Positions 5,577 through 7,917 of a DNA stretch of 7,917 nt are shown piece by piece (positions within the stretch are counted from its first letter, which is position 1; each line of letters opens with the position of its first letter). The notes below the pieces were generated by a model. The model did not search any database. It was not told the origin of the DNA and was given only the letters and a program-made list of their open reading frames with translations. Location: assembly GCA_964477345.1 (NCBI GenBank), contig CAYZDL010000034.1:1-7917 (forward strand), read 5' to 3'. The position numbers and the translations under genes were made by a program. The stretch comes from JAJZEO01 sp964477345. Its GTDB lineage: Bacteria; Chlamydiota; Chlamydiia; Chlamydiales; 2-12-FULL-49-11.

Positions 5577-5933
5577 TTATTCCCACCAAACCCAATCCGG
5601 TGGATAAAGATGTGACGCTTCACTACTATCTGCCACTGGATTTTTTTTCGCATCCAAATACCAATCATCTTTCCCAGATTTGTTAGGGTTTGGCCGATGG
5701 TAGTGATCATGACCCTTATGCCCAGGTTTTCCTGGTTGACCTTTATCATATTCGATTATTCCACCGGTTTCTTTGTTCTTATATGTACTATGGCCTTTTG
5801 CTTGAGCCTTTTTATTACTAACGTCTTCCCAGTTTTTATCATTCTCTGGATTGATTGGCAAAGAATCATCGACTCCACCCTTCTTGCTTCTTTCCATCCT
5901 ACTAGTGTTAAAAGGTTTTGCCACTTTCAACAT
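5577..5933 (-). CDS. Orphan RHS toxin tip (displaced C-terminal toxin module)
   Basis: 118 residues, with no RHS repeats. Residues 9-39 (from NTSRMERS to NWEDVS) match the linker of the RHS tip from its TSRM onward. The toxin domain (about 46-118) then aligns with the RHS tip but is diverged: shared GH (47-48), KETG (54-57), HDHYHRPNPN (75-84), YLD (92-94), NPV, SH-YP and a WVWW-x end. The His/Asp motif suggests a metal-dependent nuclease-like active site; this is inference and the family is not named. ATG 5933-5931 overlaps the immA1 stop as TAATG, with no ribosome-binding site of its own, so expression would depend on re-initiation. There is no signal peptide, so alone it would be a cytosolic toxin or a silent cassette. 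immB1 follows. Confidence 0.75.
   Translation of the reverse strand: MLKVAKPFNTSRMERSKKGGVDDSLPINPENDKNWEDVSNKKAQAKGHSTYKNKETGGIIEYDKGQPGKPGHKGHDHYHRPNPNKSGKDDWYLDAKKNPVADSSEASHLYPPDWVWWE
5817..5908. repeat. 92-base homology block in the orphan tip (partner in the RHS tip, 6619-6710)
   Basis: 88 of 92 bases are identical to 6619-6710. It encodes the shared linker from TSRM to WEDVS, after which the two toxin domains diverge. Its position at the junction between common and variable sequence makes it the natural crossover site for swapping tips. Confidence 0.85.
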
Positions 5934-5995
5934 TAAGCAAACGGATCATAAAGATCGGGTATATTCTCCCAATATAGGTCTTCTATCTCAATATC
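5872..5995. repeat. 124-base perfect direct repeat, copy 2 (copy 1 at 4128-4251)
   Basis: Identical to 4128-4251 and in the same relative place: the end of immunity gene A, the TAATG junction, and the start of the toxin tip. Confidence 0.9.
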
Positions 5996-6361
5996 TATCC
6001 CTGAAAAGTCGTTAATTGGGGGCTTAGGTCGATAATTTATCCATGCTATGCCTAAAAATACTCTAGTATTCTCTATGTCAAAGTCCAGTAGCAAGCCACA
6101 ATCATACTTCATTTTAAGAGGTTCCTTAAGAAGCTCTTTATTTATAAAAATTTTTTTTACTCCCAGAAGATGTAATTTTCCTCTTATATTCTTTTCTTCC
6201 GATAGAGGAATAGGATCCTTTATATCCTCTAGATCTAATTCAGCACTTTCCATAGAGATAATAAGTTCTGAAGGGTCTTTTTCATATTCGATATCAATAA
6301 TGCTACCATCATGAAAATAGGATGTGTATTTAGTAAGTATTTTCTTATCAATTACGATCAT
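5933..6361 (-). CDS. Predicted immunity protein, A type, copy 1 (immA1), likely partner of the RHS toxin
   Basis: 142 residues, the same family and length as immA2, with YFHDGSIIDIEY (15-26), ESAE (38-41), GKLHLLGVKKI (61-71), LDFDI (92-96) and WENIPDLYDPFA. No signal peptide or membrane segment is seen, so it should act in the cytosol. It starts 17 bases after the RHS stop, with GAGGAAAG in front of ATG 6361-6359. In polymorphic toxin systems the gene directly behind the toxin usually encodes the cognate immunity protein, so this is the best candidate partner of the RHS tip. Residues 55-121 differ strongly from immA2 while both ends are almost identical, suggesting the middle sets specificity. 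The stop overlaps the orphan toxin start as TAATG. I could not assign a named immunity family. Confidence 0.78.
   Translation of the reverse strand: MIVIDKKILTKYTSYFHDGSIIDIEYEKDPSELIISMESAELDLEDIKDPIPLSEEKNIRGKLHLLGVKKIFINKELLKEPLKMKYDCGLLLDFDIENTRVFLGIAWINYRPKPPINDFSGIDIEIEDLYWENIPDLYDPFA
6201..6361. repeat. Near-perfect direct repeat of the immA 5' third (partner at 4457-4617)
   Basis: Matches 4457-4617 at 156 of 161 bases. Together with the 124-base block it brackets the diverged middle of the immA genes. Confidence 0.85.
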
Positions 6362-6378
6362 TTACACTTTCCTCAAAG

Positions 6379-7917
6379 TTATTTCCACCATACCCACTCT
6401 GAGGGATAAATATGAGATTCTTCACTATTTCTTCCTACAGGGTTGTAATTCTCATCTAAATATGTATCATGTTTACCCGTCGTATTTGGATTGGGTCGAT
6501 GGTAGTGATCGTGTGCTTCATGACCTGAACCTTGTTTTCGGCCTCTATCCCATCGGATTTCTTCGCCAGTCTCTTTATGTTTGAGTGTAATGTGTCCTTT
6601 TTTTCTTGCATCAGGGTGACTAACGTCTTCCCAGTTTTTATCATTTTCTGGATTGATTGGCAAAGAATCATCGACTCCGCCTTTTTTGCTTCTTTCCATC
6701 CTACTAGTGTCGAGATGTTGTCCTGTTGTTCTTAGATTTTCTGTCGGTAAGTATAAAAGAGAGTAGCCCTCTTGCATGCCGTACGATTGATTGTCATAAA
6801 GAGTGCCAGAGATTGCAGGTCCATAGGCTGTTTCTAGAAGCTCCTTTTTTTGTGGGGGCGTCATCATGTGGCTGCGGTCATGGGGATGGCTGTTTTGGTA
6901 ACAGTGGTAGCTCACGTAAGCTGCGTAAATGGCGCTCGCTAGAGCCGCTGCACCCCATGTAAGGGGAATCGCGAAGATGACCACTTTTCCTGTGGGGTCT
7001 CGGTAGATGAGTGGGTTATTAAATTTGTATGCATAGGGGTTAATGCCTCCGGCGAGCATGCAGGGATCAGGAGAAATATAGCGGAGGGTAACAGGGTCAT
7101 AGTAGCGGGCATTACAATAGAGGAGTTCAATATCTGGGTCGTAGTAATGAGAGGAGTAAATTGCCGTTGTGGGGCTTTTACGTACTTGGCTTCGGAGCTT
7201 TCTTCCAAATGGGTCGTGATTGATAGCAATTGATTTCTTCCCCTCTTGTTTCAAGAGGACGATGTTACCGAAGTGATCATGGAGAGTGGTAAATAGACCT
7301 TTTTCAGTATGAATCGCTACAGGTTTGAGGATGTCTGGATGAGTTGTCCATCCAGGAATACGGAGTTCTTTAAGCTTGCCATTAGGGTGGAGGATTGCGA
7401 TGCAGTTGTGTCTGTGGTAGAGGTATTTCTCAAAAAGTTCTCCGTTGATCGATTTAGTTTTGCGTCTTCCTTGGGGGTCATTTTCGAATGTTACGGTTTT
7501 AGTGGGGGTTTTTACTAGGCAAAGATAGTCATTCTTATCATAGCTGTAGTGGGTGACGCCAAGATGAGTTGTTTTGGAGATGACATTGCCGTTGGTGTCG
7601 TACGAGAAAGTGAGGCTTCCTAACTGAATTAATTCATCGAGTGAATTAACCTGGGCATCGATCTCATTTCGGTGTAAGTCGACATAGTCACCAAATTGGA
7701 ATCTTTCGTCATAGTGGAAAAATTGGTCATTGCCATTTACATTTCGGCCAATCGGTAGACCATTTTCAAAGATGAGTTTTTCTGTGTACTCTGGCCCATG
7801 TATCTCCCCCTTTCCGTAAGAAACACGACCCTGTCCATCCATCATCTCTTCATATCCATCTCCGTAAGTATGGATGTGCTCATTCCCCTGCTGATCCTTG
7901 TAGATAATCTGATCTTC
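6379..7917 (-). CDS. RHS/YD-repeat polymorphic toxin, C-terminal 512 residues (5' end beyond the window)
   Basis: Open from the right edge to TAA 6381-6379. Residues are counted from the first visible codon. YD-type repeats fill about 1-265 (for example FSYDTNGNVISK and INHDPFGRKL). The RHS core end is at 258-310, with YYDPDIELLYCNARYYDP, YISPDP, NPYAYKFNNP and DPTGK. A hydrophobic stretch follows (about 312-335), then a linker, TSRMERSKKGG from 404, and a C-terminal domain with GH, KETG, HDHYHRPNPN (469-478), YLD, SH-YP and WVWW. RHS proteins form a shell enclosing the toxic tip, which is delivered to competitors or host cells. The delivery system is not visible here. One core sample (6961-7020) is 50% GC and one tip sample (6421-6480) is 33%, fitting a replaced tip. 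immA1 follows after 17 bases. Toxin activity is inferred; the His/Asp motif suggests a nuclease. Confidence 0.88.
   Translation of the reverse strand, partial: EDQIIYKDQQGNEHIHTYGDGYEEMMDGQGRVSYGKGEIHGPEYTEKLIFENGLPIGRNVNGNDQFFHYDERFQFGDYVDLHRNEIDAQVNSLDELIQLGSLTFSYDTNGNVISKTTHLGVTHYSYDKNDYLCLVKTPTKTVTFENDPQGRRKTKSINGELFEKYLYHRHNCIAILHPNGKLKELRIPGWTTHPDILKPVAIHTEKGLFTTLHDHFGNIVLLKQEGKKSIAINHDPFGRKLRSQVRKSPTTAIYSSHYYDPDIELLYCNARYYDPVTLRYISPDPCMLAGGINPYAYKFNNPLIYRDPTGKVVIFAIPLTWGAAALASAIYAAYVSYHCYQNSHPHDRSHMMTPPQKKELLETAYGPAISGTLYDNQSYGMQEGYSLLYLPTENLRTTGQHLDTSRMERSKKGGVDDSLPINPENDKNWEDVSHPDARKKGHITLKHKETGEEIRWDRGRKQGSGHEAHDHYHRPNPNTTGKHDTYLDENYNPVGRNSEESHIYPSEWVWWK
6619..6710. repeat. 92-base homology block in the RHS tip (partner in the orphan tip, 5817-5908)
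   Basis: 88 of 92 bases are identical to 5817-5908. It lies at the boundary between the RHS-specific linker and the variable toxin domain. Confidence 0.85.

Noticed and set aside
5557..5595. Upstream start for immB1 adding 13 residues
   Set aside because: It would overlap the orphan toxin stop, and the extra residues (GLVGIIFLEFKF) are absent in immB2. The internal ATG aligns exactly with the immB2 start.
4128..5995. Direct repeats as insertion sequence ends or a CRISPR array
   Set aside because: There is no transposase gene, no terminal inverted repeat, and no regular short repeat/spacer pattern. The repeats are coding parts of duplicated toxin/immunity genes.
1..7917. tRNA, rRNA or riboswitch
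   Set aside because: No cloverleaf, TTC-loop or conserved rRNA segment was noticed by eye. Nearly all of the window is covered by genes or gene remnants.

Overview
This window is most likely from an environmental (Parachlamydia-, Waddlia- or Simkania-like) member of the Chlamydiae. The main clue is the tight nrdR - dksA - lspA run, an order I recall from Chlamydia, together with a DksA-type protein that has lost most of its zinc cysteines. The taxon is an inference. A 42-base run of N at 216-257 shows this is a draft assembly. All genes lie on the minus strand, so transcription runs from right to left.

Left half (1-3396), core operon. In transcription order it holds nrdR, dksA, lspA, an unrecognised 219-residue protein, cinA, and the first 55 codons of a SpoU/TrmH-type RNA 2'-O-methyltransferase. 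The genes overlap or nearly touch (TTGA overlap dksA/lspA, 20-base overlap lspA/hypothetical, ATGA overlap hypothetical/cinA), so they are probably one transcript. A candidate promoter with two inverted repeats lies just upstream of nrdR (about 3425-3471).

Right half (3519-7917), polymorphic toxin locus. It starts with the C-terminal 512 residues of an RHS/YD-repeat protein whose 5' end lies beyond the window. The RHS core ends in a classical ARYYDP...DPTG segment, followed by a variable tip ending in a small domain with an HDHYHR motif. Behind it lies a tandem array of displaced tip/immunity modules: immunity gene A1, an orphan toxin tip with its own ATG, immunity gene B1, an unrecognised 157-residue gene, immunity gene A2, a toxin tip with an internal deletion, immunity gene B2, and a truncated copy of immunity gene A. 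A short scar upstream of A2 looks like the remains of yet another toxin tip. The four complete immunity-like genes belong to one sequence family, two near-duplicate A copies and two B copies.

How it fits together. The RHS core is about 50% GC, while the tip and array are about 33-35% GC (60-base samples). The orphan tip shares a 92-base segment (88/92 identical) with the RHS tip, and the A modules share a perfect 124-base repeat. This is the layout expected if silent toxin/immunity cassettes build up downstream of an RHS gene and can be swapped onto it by homologous recombination, leaving old immunity genes behind. Array structure and repeats are read directly from the sequence. Toxin and immunity functions are inferred from context; I could not assign the toxin or immunity families to named domains.
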